Assembly: GCA_945863035.1 (NCBI GenBank)
Contig: CAMAZH010000018.1
Span: 1 to 43,799 of the forward strand
Source: Chitinophaga pinensis
Lineage (GTDB): Bacteria > Bacteroidota > Bacteroidia > Bacteroidales > GCA-2748055
Direction of reading: 5' to 3'
Length of the DNA stretch: 43,799 nt
Part shown: piece by piece, positions 8,588-17,394 of the stretch
Numbering within the stretch: position 1 is the stretch's first letter
Layout of the letters: each line of letters opens with the position of its first letter
Position numbers and translations under genes: made by a program
The notes under the pieces: generated by a model
What the model was told of the DNA's origin: nothing
Database searches by the model: none
The model's input: the letters and a program-made list of their open reading frames with translations, nothing else

Positions 8588-9856
8588 ATGAGAAAATTTC
8601 CGGTTTGGCTTAACATACTGCTTGGAATGAGCTTTGGGCTTGTGTTTGGGATCATTGCAGTCTGGCTTGAATGGGAAAGTTTCACAAATGATTGGGTAAA
8701 ACCCTGGGGAACAATCTTTTTAAACCTGCTTAAGCTTGTTGCTGTTCCATTGGTTTTTGTTTCTCTGGTTAAGGGAATAACAAGCCTGAAGGATATTTCA
8801 AAGTTCAGGAGAATCGGGTTGAAGACAATTGTAATTTACTTAATAACCACTGTTTTCGCTATTACTGTAGGGCTTGTCCTTGTGAATTCGGTGAAGCCCG
8901 GGGATGTTTTTCCCGCTGAAAAAAAAGCGGAGTATAGCAGTAAATTCAGCAACACTGTTGAAGAAAAGCAACAAAGTGCAGAAAAAATAAAAGAAGAATC
9001 CCCTTTAAGTTTTATTGTCGAAATTATTCCGGAAAACATAATTACTTCTGCAAGCAAGAATTCGAATATGCTTCAGATAATCTTTGTTGCTGTTTTATTT
9101 GCAATAGGCATGGTTTTACTTCCGGAATCTAAGACACTTGTTGTTTTTGGCTTTTTCGAAGGTCTAAATGATATAATCCTTAAAATTGTTGACATCATTA
9201 TGAAAGCTGCTCCCTATGGGGTTTTCGCTTTAATGGCTGCTCTTGTGGTTGATTTTTCAGGGGATAAGGAAATCTTTGTAGCCTTGGGTATGTATATGAT
9301 TACTGTGATAATCGGACTCTTGTTTCTGCTGCTCATGGTCTATCCCTTATTGATTCGTCTTGTCACAGGTATGAAATATATGGCTTTTTTAAAGGCTATC
9401 CTTCCTTCCCAACTCGTAGCTTTCTCAACAAGTTCGAGCGCAGCGACTCTCCCTGTTAACCTCAGGCAATGTGTGGTTGAATTTGGCGTTTCAAAGGAGG
9501 TAGCTAATTTTGTGTTGCCTGTAGGGGTAACCATAAATATGGATGGCACAAGTCTTTACCAGGCAGTAGCTGCCGTTTTTATTGCTCAGGTTTTCGGTAT
9601 CGACCTAACCTTTACACAACAGTTGCTTATTGTTCTCACAGCCTTGCTTTCATCGATAGGAAGCCCGGGAATACCGGGAGGGAGTATAGTAATGCTTATT
9701 ATTGTTCTTAACTCCGTTGACATTCCGGTTGAAGGTCTTGCCCTTATTCTCGGGGTCGATCGCCTCCTCGATATGCTGCGCACGGTTGTTAACGTAACCG
9801 GCGATGTCGTGGTTGCCACGATTGTGGCTAAGAGCGAGAATGAACTTGGTGGATAG
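8588..9856 (+). CDS. Dicarboxylate/amino acid:cation symporter (DAACS family)
   Basis: 422 residues with many membrane helices. The diagnostic motifs are TSSSAATLPVNL (serine-rich hairpin loop HP1), NMDGTSLYQ (unwound TM7) and SSIGSPGIPGGSIVM (HP2), as in GltP/GltPh Na+- or H+-coupled transporters of glutamate, aspartate or C4-dicarboxylates. A charged extracytoplasmic loop lies at about residues 110-145 (AEKKAEYSSKFSNTVEEKQQ). It begins only 15 bp after the M48 gene, so it may be the fifth gene of that operon, although no coupling overlap exists. The exact substrate cannot be assigned. The family call is secure. Confidence 0.95.
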   Translation: MRKFPVWLNILLGMSFGLVFGIIAVWLEWESFTNDWVKPWGTIFLNLLKLVAVPLVFVSLVKGITSLKDISKFRRIGLKTIVIYLITTVFAITVGLVLVNSVKPGDVFPAEKKAEYSSKFSNTVEEKQQSAEKIKEESPLSFIVEIIPENIITSASKNSNMLQIIFVAVLFAIGMVLLPESKTLVVFGFFEGLNDIILKIVDIIMKAAPYGVFALMAALVVDFSGDKEIFVALGMYMITVIIGLLFLLLMVYPLLIRLVTGMKYMAFLKAILPSQLVAFSTSSSAATLPVNLRQCVVEFGVSKEVANFVLPVGVTINMDGTSLYQAVAAVFIAQVFGIDLTFTQQLLIVLTALLSSIGSPGIPGGSIVMLIIVLNSVDIPVEGLALILGVDRLLDMLRTVVNVTGDVVVATIVAKSENELGG

Positions 9857-10151
9857 CATGGAAGTATTTTTTAACTCTTTCATGTGGTTGCCATAAGCAA
9901 CTCACTTATCCCCCCCAGCTGAATGATAGTACTATTATCATGCATCAACAAGAGACAGAATTTCCGCAACATTCAAATCTCCTTACCAACATTTGGAAGC
10001 CGTATTTTTTTTTTCACTATATTTACGCTTCTCGAGTCTAATTGCAGAAAAAGACTCTGCTTCGAATCTCGTTCTTTTTTGAATTTTGTTTGAGCTGCCT
10101 ATTTTAGTTATAGAACAAAGGAGACTAAATCTTTTATTCTAAATCATTAAC
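9857..10151. other. Intergenic region, nothing assigned
   Basis: About 295 bp between the symporter and the DUF389 gene. It contains a weak inverted repeat (GAGTCT at 10034-10039 and AGACTC at 10052-10057) followed later by a short T-run at 10075-10080, possibly a weak terminator. No gene or clear promoter was recognised. Confidence 0.4.
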
Positions 10152-11474
10152 ATGAAACAATATGAATACCTTCATAAACTCCTGAGTTATATAAAACTTG
10201 AGAGCGAGCTTGACGACTATGAAAAAATTCATGAGTCAATAACAAAAGATATTGTATTTAAGGGCACAAACCTTTGGATTCTTGTGTTTGCCATAATTGT
10301 GGCTTCCGTTGGCCTTAACATGAACTCAACAGCCGTAATTATCGGAGCTATGTTGATCTCGCCCCTTATGGGCCCTATTAATGGCATGGGCTATAGCATT
10401 GCCACCTATAATTTTCCCCTTTTTAAACTGGCTTTGAAAAACTTCCTTTTTGCGGTTATTGCCAGTCTGATTGCTTCAACGGCTTATTTTCTGCTAAGCC
10501 CCATTTCAACGGCTCATTCCGAATTGCTGGCCCGTACAAGTCCAACAATTTATGATGTTCTTATTGCATTGTTTGGCGGTTTGGCAGGAATTGTTGCAAT
10601 CAGCAGCAGGCAGAAAGGTAATGTGATTCCCGGAGTTGCTATTGCAACAGCTCTTATGCCTCCCTTGTGCACGGCCGGATATGGGCTGGCTACGGGTCAG
10701 TTGTTTTACTTTTTTGGCGCATTTTACCTGTTTACTATAAACTCGGTATTCATTGCTATTTCATCTGTAATAATTTCTCAAATTCTTAAGTTTCCGATTC
10801 GGACTGTTGTTGACAAAGGTCAGAGAAAAAAAATTAACAGGTGGATTTCTATAGTTATTGCTATCGTCTTGATTCCAAGTATTTATTTCGGTTACAAGTT
10901 GGTTCTCGTGGAAAAGTTTAATGAAAATGCAGCGAGATTTGTTAAAAACATCAGCGTGGTTGAAGGGAATTATTTGTTGAAAAGCGATGTCCAATCAAAA
11001 AACAAATCCATAACATTAGTATATGCCAGTGCTTCACTTAGCGATCTTCAAAAAGAAAACATCCGGGAAAGAGCTAAAGATTACTCCCTTGAAAATGCAA
11101 CAATTGAGTTTTATCAGGGGATGACCAACGATGAAATATTGAGAAAGAATTCCGAACAGGACCTGCTTCAGCGGGAGATAAACCGTTTAAACCTTATGTT
11201 GGAAGGGAAAGACCTGCAGTTGGAGGATTTCCGCCGAAAGAACAGTCTCGGACGGGACGTCCTGAAAGAAATTACCGTATTATACCCTCAGATTGAAAGT
11301 TGTTCGATCTCCGAAGCGAATATTTTCAAACTTGATGATTCCGATCCCGACACGTTGAAAATAGTGTTGTTTAAACTAGGCAAGGGTAAGCTTGGTGTAG
11401 TCGAAAGAGAAAAAATCGAAAACTGGTTAAAGGTCAAATTTGGAACCGATGAGGTATCGGTTTACTATAAATAG
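10152..11474 (+). CDS. DUF389 / TIGR00341 family integral membrane protein
   Basis: 440 residues. After a polar N-terminal ~40 residues there are about six membrane helices (residues 42-235) with the DUF389 signatures STAVIIGAMLISPLMGPING, FGGLAGIVAISSR and IPGVAIATALMPPLCTAGYG, followed by a C-terminal soluble domain (~240-440) including a coiled-coil-like stretch (EQDLLQREINRLNLMLEGKD). The family has no established function; a transporter-like role is only suggested by the proline/glycine-rich re-entrant-looking motifs. It lies about 107 bp upstream of the aminomutase on the same strand, with no proof of co-transcription. The domain call is confident. Confidence 0.9.
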   Translation: MKQYEYLHKLLSYIKLESELDDYEKIHESITKDIVFKGTNLWILVFAIIVASVGLNMNSTAVIIGAMLISPLMGPINGMGYSIATYNFPLFKLALKNFLFAVIASLIASTAYFLLSPISTAHSELLARTSPTIYDVLIALFGGLAGIVAISSRQKGNVIPGVAIATALMPPLCTAGYGLATGQLFYFFGAFYLFTINSVFIAISSVIISQILKFPIRTVVDKGQRKKINRWISIVIAIVLIPSIYFGYKLVLVEKFNENAARFVKNISVVEGNYLLKSDVQSKNKSITLVYASASLSDLQKENIRERAKDYSLENATIEFYQGMTNDEILRKNSEQDLLQREINRLNLMLEGKDLQLEDFRRKNSLGRDVLKEITVLYPQIESCSISEANIFKLDDSDPDTLKIVLFKLGKGKLGVVEREKIENWLKVKFGTDEVSVYYK

Positions 11475-11581
11475 CGAGTTATCTGGGAATCCGCTGCTCC
11501 AGTAGGAGTTGAGCCCGTTTTCTCATTTATGTTCACGTGATTTCTAAAGTTACTGAAAATCATAAACCAAGAGGAAAGGCA

Positions 11582-13123
11582 ATGGACGAAAAAGATCATA
11601 TATTCTTCAAACCTCGAAATTTTAATCAGATCAGGTTATGGAAGAATGTTACCCAAAGGCAATGGAGAGATCCCAAATGGCAACTGAAAAACTCCATCAA
11701 AACGGTTGATCAGCTTAAGGAAGTAATTAGACTTAATGCCTATCAGGTTTCAGAGATTGAAAGAGTCATACTTGCACTAAAAGCTGAGGGAAAAGAACCC
11801 CTTCGAATAACGCCCTATTATGCTTCACTTATGCAGGAGGATCCTTTTCACCCTGTCTTTCTTGCCGGTGAAAAGCAGGAAAAAAGAATGGATCCCATTT
11901 TCTGGCAGAGCGTTCCGACTCCCGCCAACCTTCTTTTTTATGATACCGGTGTGGAGGGAGCAATGAGTGAGTCTTCCAGAAGCTTTGGTGCCGCATATCA
12001 GCGTTATCCGAATCGGGTCGCACTTTTTGTGGCGGAAAACACAAGCTGTGCTTCGTATTGCGTCCATTGCCAGCGGGCTAAGACACTGGACGGTACCGTG
12101 GATGTGAACAGCACTGAACTAAAGAAAGGATTGTTTTACATCGGATACAACAAAAACATCGATGAAGTCCTTGTTACAGGTGGCGACGCCCTGCGGGTTA
12201 GCAAAAAACGCCTTAAATATATCCTTGAGGAGTTGAGCCGTATCCCGCACCTTCGGGTTATCCGCATCGCTACCCGCGTACCTGTGGTTATGCCTATGGG
12301 GATAAACGATGAATTGCTTGATTTGATTACGGTTTCATCCAATAAATATAACCGGGGAGCCGAAAAATATGTGTATTTCATGACGCACATCAATCATTAC
12401 CAAGAAATTACTGAAGATTTGGCTGCTGCTGTCAAAAAAATCCGTCAGCATGGATTCGCTATCCGAAATCAAACGGTACTGCTAAACCATGTTAACGATT
12501 ATTTCCAAACCCTGGCTGAAACCTTTAGAAGAATGCTCTGGATAGGGGTGCAACCCTACTATTTGCTCCAATGTCACAAAGAAAAAGGGATCGTTCATTT
12601 TATTGCGCCCATCCAGATCGGTAAAATATATATGAAGCATCTGCAGGGCTGGATTTCCGGAATGGCAATCCCCAGATATGCTGCAAATGTTGAAGGCGGG
12701 GGCGGTAAGGTTTTGCTCATGCCTTCGGGACACGACACATTGAATAATGGACAGGACATTGAAAATATAATCTCTGAGAGTTTTGCAACCGTTACTACCT
12801 GGGATGGAAAAGAATTAATGCATTATGAAGCCCTGGGCAGAGCATCGATGGAGGAGTTTTTAGCAGCCGGGAAAATCATGGATAAGTTTATCGGAAGAAA
12901 GGGAGTCTTTCTTCCTAAGGTTATTATTATGAATAAGGAAGGAATGATAGAAGCAACAACAAACCGAACCAAACTTCCTAAAATTGAGAAGATTAAGAAA
13001 ACAAAACTTTTTAATTACCAATTGTTCGAAAACGATATGCCAATTACAAACCCACAGGATTTATCCGATGAACTGGAAAAAAAGTTTAAAAAATCAAAAT
13101 TTATCAGAAATGCCGGCATATGA
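11582..13123 (+). CDS. Radical SAM 2,3-aminomutase of the KamA family, possibly glutamate-type
   Basis: 513 residues. The enzyme class uses SAM, a [4Fe-4S] cluster and PLP to move an alpha-amino group to the beta carbon. The cluster motif is CASYCVHC (Cys156, Cys160, Cys163) and the PLP lysine is Lys376 in VEGGGGK. In an ungapped alignment, recalled from memory, with Clostridium subterminale lysine 2,3-aminomutase around this motif, the two aspartates that bind the lysine side chain (Asp293, Asp330) correspond to His332 and Asn369. Glutamate 2,3-aminomutase is reported to have Lys and Asn there, so a lysine substrate is unlikely. I chose the ATG at 11582, which has a strong AGAGGAAAGG ribosome site, over a GTG 15 codons upstream. 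It is about 100 residues longer than the classical enzyme. Confidence 0.88.
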   Translation: MDEKDHIFFKPRNFNQIRLWKNVTQRQWRDPKWQLKNSIKTVDQLKEVIRLNAYQVSEIERVILALKAEGKEPLRITPYYASLMQEDPFHPVFLAGEKQEKRMDPIFWQSVPTPANLLFYDTGVEGAMSESSRSFGAAYQRYPNRVALFVAENTSCASYCVHCQRAKTLDGTVDVNSTELKKGLFYIGYNKNIDEVLVTGGDALRVSKKRLKYILEELSRIPHLRVIRIATRVPVVMPMGINDELLDLITVSSNKYNRGAEKYVYFMTHINHYQEITEDLAAAVKKIRQHGFAIRNQTVLLNHVNDYFQTLAETFRRMLWIGVQPYYLLQCHKEKGIVHFIAPIQIGKIYMKHLQGWISGMAIPRYAANVEGGGGKVLLMPSGHDTLNNGQDIENIISESFATVTTWDGKELMHYEALGRASMEEFLAAGKIMDKFIGRKGVFLPKVIIMNKEGMIEATTNRTKLPKIEKIKKTKLFNYQLFENDMPITNPQDLSDELEKKFKKSKFIRNAGI

Positions 13124-13223
13124 TACTATTTTTAAGTTCTCAAAATATTCGTGTATGTGCCAGAATTTGATAGGTTTTTTATTTTTATGTCTTTTTAGTT
13201 TGGTCTGCTTAAACCGGTAAAAA

Positions 13224-16200
13224 ATGGTGATTCATTCTCTTGGCAAATTTTCAAGGAATATTGATTGGGAAACCTGTTTTTTGAATTTCCATGCCGTCGG
13301 AACGTACACGATTTCAAAAATCCTTTTACTCCTTATGGGATTGATGTGGCTTGAGCCAGCCCGCTCCCAGGAAAACTTCCTTTTTGAGCGTATCAATATG
13401 GAGGATGGGCTGTCGAATAATTCAATTAATTGCATTTTACAGACCCGCGACGGGTTTCTATGGGTGGCTACAAAAGACGGACTAAACCGGTACGATGGTC
13501 AGGGCTTTAAAGTATACAAATACCGGTTTGCCGACCCGAAGTCCTTGCCAGAGAATTATGTGATGTCACTTTTTGAAAGCAGCTCAGGAACACTATGGGT
13601 GGGTACATGGGGTGCGGGTTTGTGCCGTTATGATGCAGCTACCGGACAGTTTTTCCCATATCGCCTTGCAGGGAGCAGCGATAACTATATTCAGTGCCTG
13701 TTTGAAGACCATGATAAAAACATCTGGTTTGGAACTACAGAAGGAGGACTCTTTAAACTTAGACTGCCCTCCGGAGAAATAACCAATTTTTCCAGTGTTC
13801 CGGGGCTGGATAATTTCCCATCCAACAACATTACTTCAATTGCTGAAGATAGTTCTAATCAACTCTGGATAGGTACCTGGGATTCGGGACTTGTGAAGTT
13901 TGATCCGGCCAGCGGCAATTTCGCACGCTTTACTCATAATCCCACAAACGATGAAACTATTGCGAGCAATGGGGTATGGAATGTTATGATCGATTCGGAT
14001 GAGAAAATATTGCTCAGCACCTTCTCAGGAATTGACTGTTTAAACCCTAAAAACGGTCGGGTAATCCATAACCCGGAAATACCGCAAAACTTCAGAGGCC
14101 CCCTTTCCACAGCAATTAGACAAACCGTTCGTGACAGAAAGGGTCGGCTATGGATTGGCACCTATGATTACAACGGCTTGTTTCTTTCGGTGATTGATGG
14201 TGCAGGGCAGCAAAAGTTTTTCAGGTTTATCAATGAAGATGATAACCAGCAGTCGATTTCAATCGACCGTATCCGTTGGATTTTCGAAGACCTGAAAGGC
14301 AATATCTGGATCGGGACCGAGAATGGCTTGAACAAACTCCCAGTGCACCAGCCATTCAAGCAATACAGGTATCTCCCCAGACGCCCGGAAAGTCTCGGGG
14401 GAAGAGTGGTTTGCAGCATTTTGGAGGATCAGGATAATTGCCTATGGGTTGGCTATGGGGGAGGTGGATTTGACAAAATTGATCCGAATAGAAATCAGAT
14501 CACAAACTTCAAGCATGAGTTGGCTTCAAGAAACTCGCTCAGCGACAATGATGTGAATTTTATTTACCAATCAAGCGACAGAAAAATATGGGTTTGTACA
14601 ACCAATGGTGGATTAAACCAGTTTGATCCTGTTTCAGGAAGCTTTAAAATCTTTAAAACAGATGAAGGAAACCCCAATAGCATTCCGTCTAATTGGGTGC
14701 AGCAAGTACTTGAAACAAGCGGGAATATATTTCTCGTGGCAACCAACAGCGGCCTTGAGGTTTATGACTCCGATTCCGAAACATTCTCCCCCTTCATCCC
14801 GGAAATCCATAATGGAGGCATTATACTTCCTGCTGCTGTTTCTGTAAATGCACTGTTTGAAGACAGCCGCGGCAATATATGGATAGGCACCTGGCTTGAT
14901 GGAATCTATTGCTATACTCCTCAAAGCAAGATGCTCATCCATTACCTCCATCTGAAAAATGACCCCAACAGCATAGGATCGAACAAAATAACTACAATAT
15001 TTGAAGACTCCCGGGGAAGCATCTGGTTTGGAACTCACAGTGGAGGCTTAAACAGGTTCTCGATTGAAACCGGGAAGTTCAAGCAATACAACACGGAAAA
15101 TGGTTTTCCCAATGATGTGGTTTTTGGAATACTGGAGGATTCAAAGGCTTATTTGTGGATAAGCACCCTGAACGGATTGGTAAAGTTCCATCCTGAAACC
15201 GGCGTGGTAAGGGTGTATGATATTTTGGACGGTTTGGTGGACAACCAGTTTAACTGGCGTGCGAGCTTTAAAAACAAAGAAGGGGCAATGTATTTCGGGG
15301 GAATAAACGGCTTTGTTTTTTTTCATCCGGATTCGATCAAAGTTGATACCGTTCCCCCATTGGTTGCGCTTACGACATTCAATATCTTCCCCAGAAAAGC
15401 AACTGCGCATCAAAAACTCCCTGTTAATAACGAGATAATCTTAAGGCATAACCAAAACTTTTTCTCCATTGAGTTTACCGCTCTGGATATGGCTCCGAAT
15501 CAGAAACATAAATATGCTTATATGCTTGAAGGCATTGATCCTGATTGGGTGTATTCCGGTGAACGAACAACGGCTTTTTATACCGATCTCCGCCACGGAT
15601 CTTTCCGCTTTCTTACCAAAGCCTCAAATGCGGACGACGTGTGGTCAAATCCTGCATCACTGTCAGTAATAATTTTACCCGCATGGTGGAATACATGGTG
15701 GATTAAGGTTCTGGGAGTTCTTGCTGTCTTCGGTGTAGGATTATTCGTTGCGAGGATCAGATTCTGGTATTTGCTGGAATTGGAACGGATAAGATTGAAT
15801 ATCGCCAGTGATCTGCACGATGAAATGGGCAGTAATCTCAGCAGCATCAGTGTCGACAGTCAGCAACTTATGCGCAGCAGGGTTCTTGATAAGAAAAGCC
15901 TTGATCTGGCTTCGGATATTTATAAGACCACCAATGAAACTATCGATTCCATTCGAGATATCATTTGGTTTATAAGCCCCAAAAATGACAAAGGCGAAAA
16001 CACCGTATTTAAAATGAAAGAAAAAGCTTCAAGTCTGCTCGCCGGTCTTAATTGGTCATTTGATGCTGCAGAGGATATCCGTTTAGACAATATAAACCTT
16101 GAAACACGAAGAAATTTATTCCTTATTTACAAGGAATCCCTCACTAATGTGGTCAGGCACTCAGAGGCTACTGAATGCTCCATTAAGCTGTACGTTCAAA

Positions 16201-16382
16201 AGGGTAAATTGCACATGAGCATCTGTGATAACGGTAAAGGCTTTGACCTCCAAGGAACACAAAAGCTCGGAGGCCTTGGGAATATCTATCACAGAGCCAA
16301 AAAGATCAATGCGGGAATTGACTTGGTTAGCCAGGTGGGGAACGGCACCTGTCTGAATCTGGATTTACCCTTTAAAACCTGA
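13224..16382 (+). CDS. Propeller-type membrane sensor histidine kinase (Reg_prop, Y_Y_Y, HisKA_3)
   Basis: 1052 residues. An N-terminal signal/TM segment (~30-47) precedes about twelve Reg_prop repeats with the pattern W-[IV]-G-T-x-x-x-G-L (for example LWVGTWGAGLCRYD, IWFGTHSGGLNRF), forming a two-propeller ectodomain. A Y_Y_Y domain follows (~700-785), then one TM helix (~787-808). The cytoplasmic kinase has a NarX/DegS-type HisKA_3 box with LNIASDLHDEMGSNLSS (phospho-acceptor His865) and an HATPase domain with an N-box (YKESLTNVVRHSEAT) and DNGKGFDL. In Bacteroidota such ectodomains usually sense polysaccharide fragments in the periplasm and are often fused to an AraC-type regulator. Here the regulator is separate, encoded 19 bp downstream. 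The ligand is unknown. Confidence 0.93.
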   Translation: MVIHSLGKFSRNIDWETCFLNFHAVGTYTISKILLLLMGLMWLEPARSQENFLFERINMEDGLSNNSINCILQTRDGFLWVATKDGLNRYDGQGFKVYKYRFADPKSLPENYVMSLFESSSGTLWVGTWGAGLCRYDAATGQFFPYRLAGSSDNYIQCLFEDHDKNIWFGTTEGGLFKLRLPSGEITNFSSVPGLDNFPSNNITSIAEDSSNQLWIGTWDSGLVKFDPASGNFARFTHNPTNDETIASNGVWNVMIDSDEKILLSTFSGIDCLNPKNGRVIHNPEIPQNFRGPLSTAIRQTVRDRKGRLWIGTYDYNGLFLSVIDGAGQQKFFRFINEDDNQQSISIDRIRWIFEDLKGNIWIGTENGLNKLPVHQPFKQYRYLPRRPESLGGRVVCSILEDQDNCLWVGYGGGGFDKIDPNRNQITNFKHELASRNSLSDNDVNFIYQSSDRKIWVCTTNGGLNQFDPVSGSFKIFKTDEGNPNSIPSNWVQQVLETSGNIFLVATNSGLEVYDSDSETFSPFIPEIHNGGIILPAAVSVNALFEDSRGNIWIGTWLDGIYCYTPQSKMLIHYLHLKNDPNSIGSNKITTIFEDSRGSIWFGTHSGGLNRFSIETGKFKQYNTENGFPNDVVFGILEDSKAYLWISTLNGLVKFHPETGVVRVYDILDGLVDNQFNWRASFKNKEGAMYFGGINGFVFFHPDSIKVDTVPPLVALTTFNIFPRKATAHQKLPVNNEIILRHNQNFFSIEFTALDMAPNQKHKYAYMLEGIDPDWVYSGERTTAFYTDLRHGSFRFLTKASNADDVWSNPASLSVIILPAWWNTWWIKVLGVLAVFGVGLFVARIRFWYLLELERIRLNIASDLHDEMGSNLSSISVDSQQLMRSRVLDKKSLDLASDIYKTTNETIDSIRDIIWFISPKNDKGENTVFKMKEKASSLLAGLNWSFDAAEDIRLDNINLETRRNLFLIYKESLTNVVRHSEATECSIKLYVQKGKLHMSICDNGKGFDLQGTQKLGGLGNIYHRAKKINAGIDLVSQVGNGTCLNLDLPFKT

Positions 16383-16401
16383 AAAATATTCAATACCAAT
16401 C

Positions 16402-17079
16402 ATGAACCAACAAAAAAGCTCAGCGAACATGCCCATAAATATATGGATGGTTGAAGATAACTCCCGCTACAGGAAAAGCCTGGTGGCTGTCATTAACAAT
16501 ACTCCCGGGATGTATTGCGATCAGGCTTTCTCGGCCTGCGAGGAGGCCTTTGATGCCATGGAGGTGGAGGCTCATCCGGATGTTATCCTATTGGATATTG
16601 GCCTGCCAGGCATGAGCGGTATTAAAGGAATCCAGAAATTCAAATCCTATGCCCCTGATGTCCATATCGTAATACTTACAATTTATGAAGATAACGACAC
16701 CGTTTTCGATGCACTGTGTGAAGGAGCCTCAGGTTACCTCCTGAAAGATTCCACACAGGACAAAATTGTCGACTCCATCAGGGAAGTCCTGGCCGGCGGA
16801 GCTCCTCTTAACATGCGCATCGCCCAGAAAGTATTACAGCTATTCTCAAAAATTAAAATCAAGAGAGACACGAATTACGGACTCACTGAAAGAGAAAAAG
16901 AAATACTGCAATACATTGTCGCCGGCTTAACAAAACAGCAAATAGCCGACAAGATATTCCTTAGCTTTCATACCGTAAATACCCACATCAAAAATATTTA
17001 CAAAAAACTACAGGTTACAACCAAGGCTGCTGTGGTTTCCAAGGCATTTAACGAAAATCTTTTCAAGGCAGGCAATTGA
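16402..17079 (+). CDS. NarL/LuxR-family response regulator
   Basis: 225 residues. The receiver domain shows the acidic pair (VEDN, Glu18/Asp19), phospho-acceptor Asp65 in VILLDIGLPG, and the conserved lysine in YLLKDST. A C-terminal GerE-type helix-turn-helix follows (LTEREKEILQYIVAGLTKQQ, then FHTVNTHIKNIYKKL), as in NarL and DegU. It is encoded 19 bp after the kinase, in the usual order for a HisKA_3 kinase and its partner. Target promoters are unknown. A direct repeat ATGTCATGC with an 11-bp period sits just after its stop codon and could be an operator for the downstream gene; that is inference. Confidence 0.95.
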   Translation: MNQQKSSANMPINIWMVEDNSRYRKSLVAVINNTPGMYCDQAFSACEEAFDAMEVEAHPDVILLDIGLPGMSGIKGIQKFKSYAPDVHIVILTIYEDNDTVFDALCEGASGYLLKDSTQDKIVDSIREVLAGGAPLNMRIAQKVLQLFSKIKIKRDTNYGLTEREKEILQYIVAGLTKQQIADKIFLSFHTVNTHIKNIYKKLQVTTKAAVVSKAFNENLFKAGN

Positions 17080-17081
17080 CT

Positions 17082-17101
17082 ATGTCATGCCAATGTCATG
17101 C
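17082..17101. repeat. Short direct repeat ATGTCATGC, 11-bp period
   Basis: Two copies of ATGTCATGC start at 17082 and 17093, separated by CA. The 11-bp spacing is about one helical turn, as expected for tandem binding of a regulator dimer. It lies 3 bp past the response regulator stop. Chance occurrence cannot be excluded. Confidence 0.4.
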
Positions 17102-17196
17102 GACTTTCAATCTATCTGAATATACCACGAACGTGCGATTGATTAACGTCGGGTAACTGCATAATTTTATACGAACCTGATTAATTGAACCGTTCC

Positions 17197-17227
17197 CCTG
17201 AAAAATGCTTAAAAGGCGTTTTTCAGG
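17197..17227. repeat. 12-bp inverted repeat / hairpin in the gap before the GDPD gene
   Basis: CCTGAAAAATGC (17197-17208) pairs with GCGTTTTTCAGG (17216-17227) with one G-U pair and a 7-nt loop. There is no U-tract after the stem on either strand, so it is not a standard intrinsic terminator. It could end the kinase-regulator transcript, act in the leader of the next gene, or bind a protein. The rest of the 315-bp gap (17080-17394) shows no gene. Confidence 0.55.
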
Positions 17228-17394
17228 TTGACTCTTTAGTGATTTTCAGGTTATGGCTCGCACTCAAATTATTATATTGTCTACTAACCAAAAATATGAT
17301 GTGTGGATTGCAGGAGTCCGAACGAGCAGGGCTTTTCTTTTAGGCTTGTTTCCCTACAAGAATGCAGTTTGTTTTCATATTAAAAACTAATGCT

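Noticed and set aside
10030-10080. Possible tRNA-like or terminator structure around a TTCGAATC string
   Set aside because: No acceptor, D or anticodon stems can be formed around it. The 6-bp inverted repeat with a delayed T-run is too weak to call.
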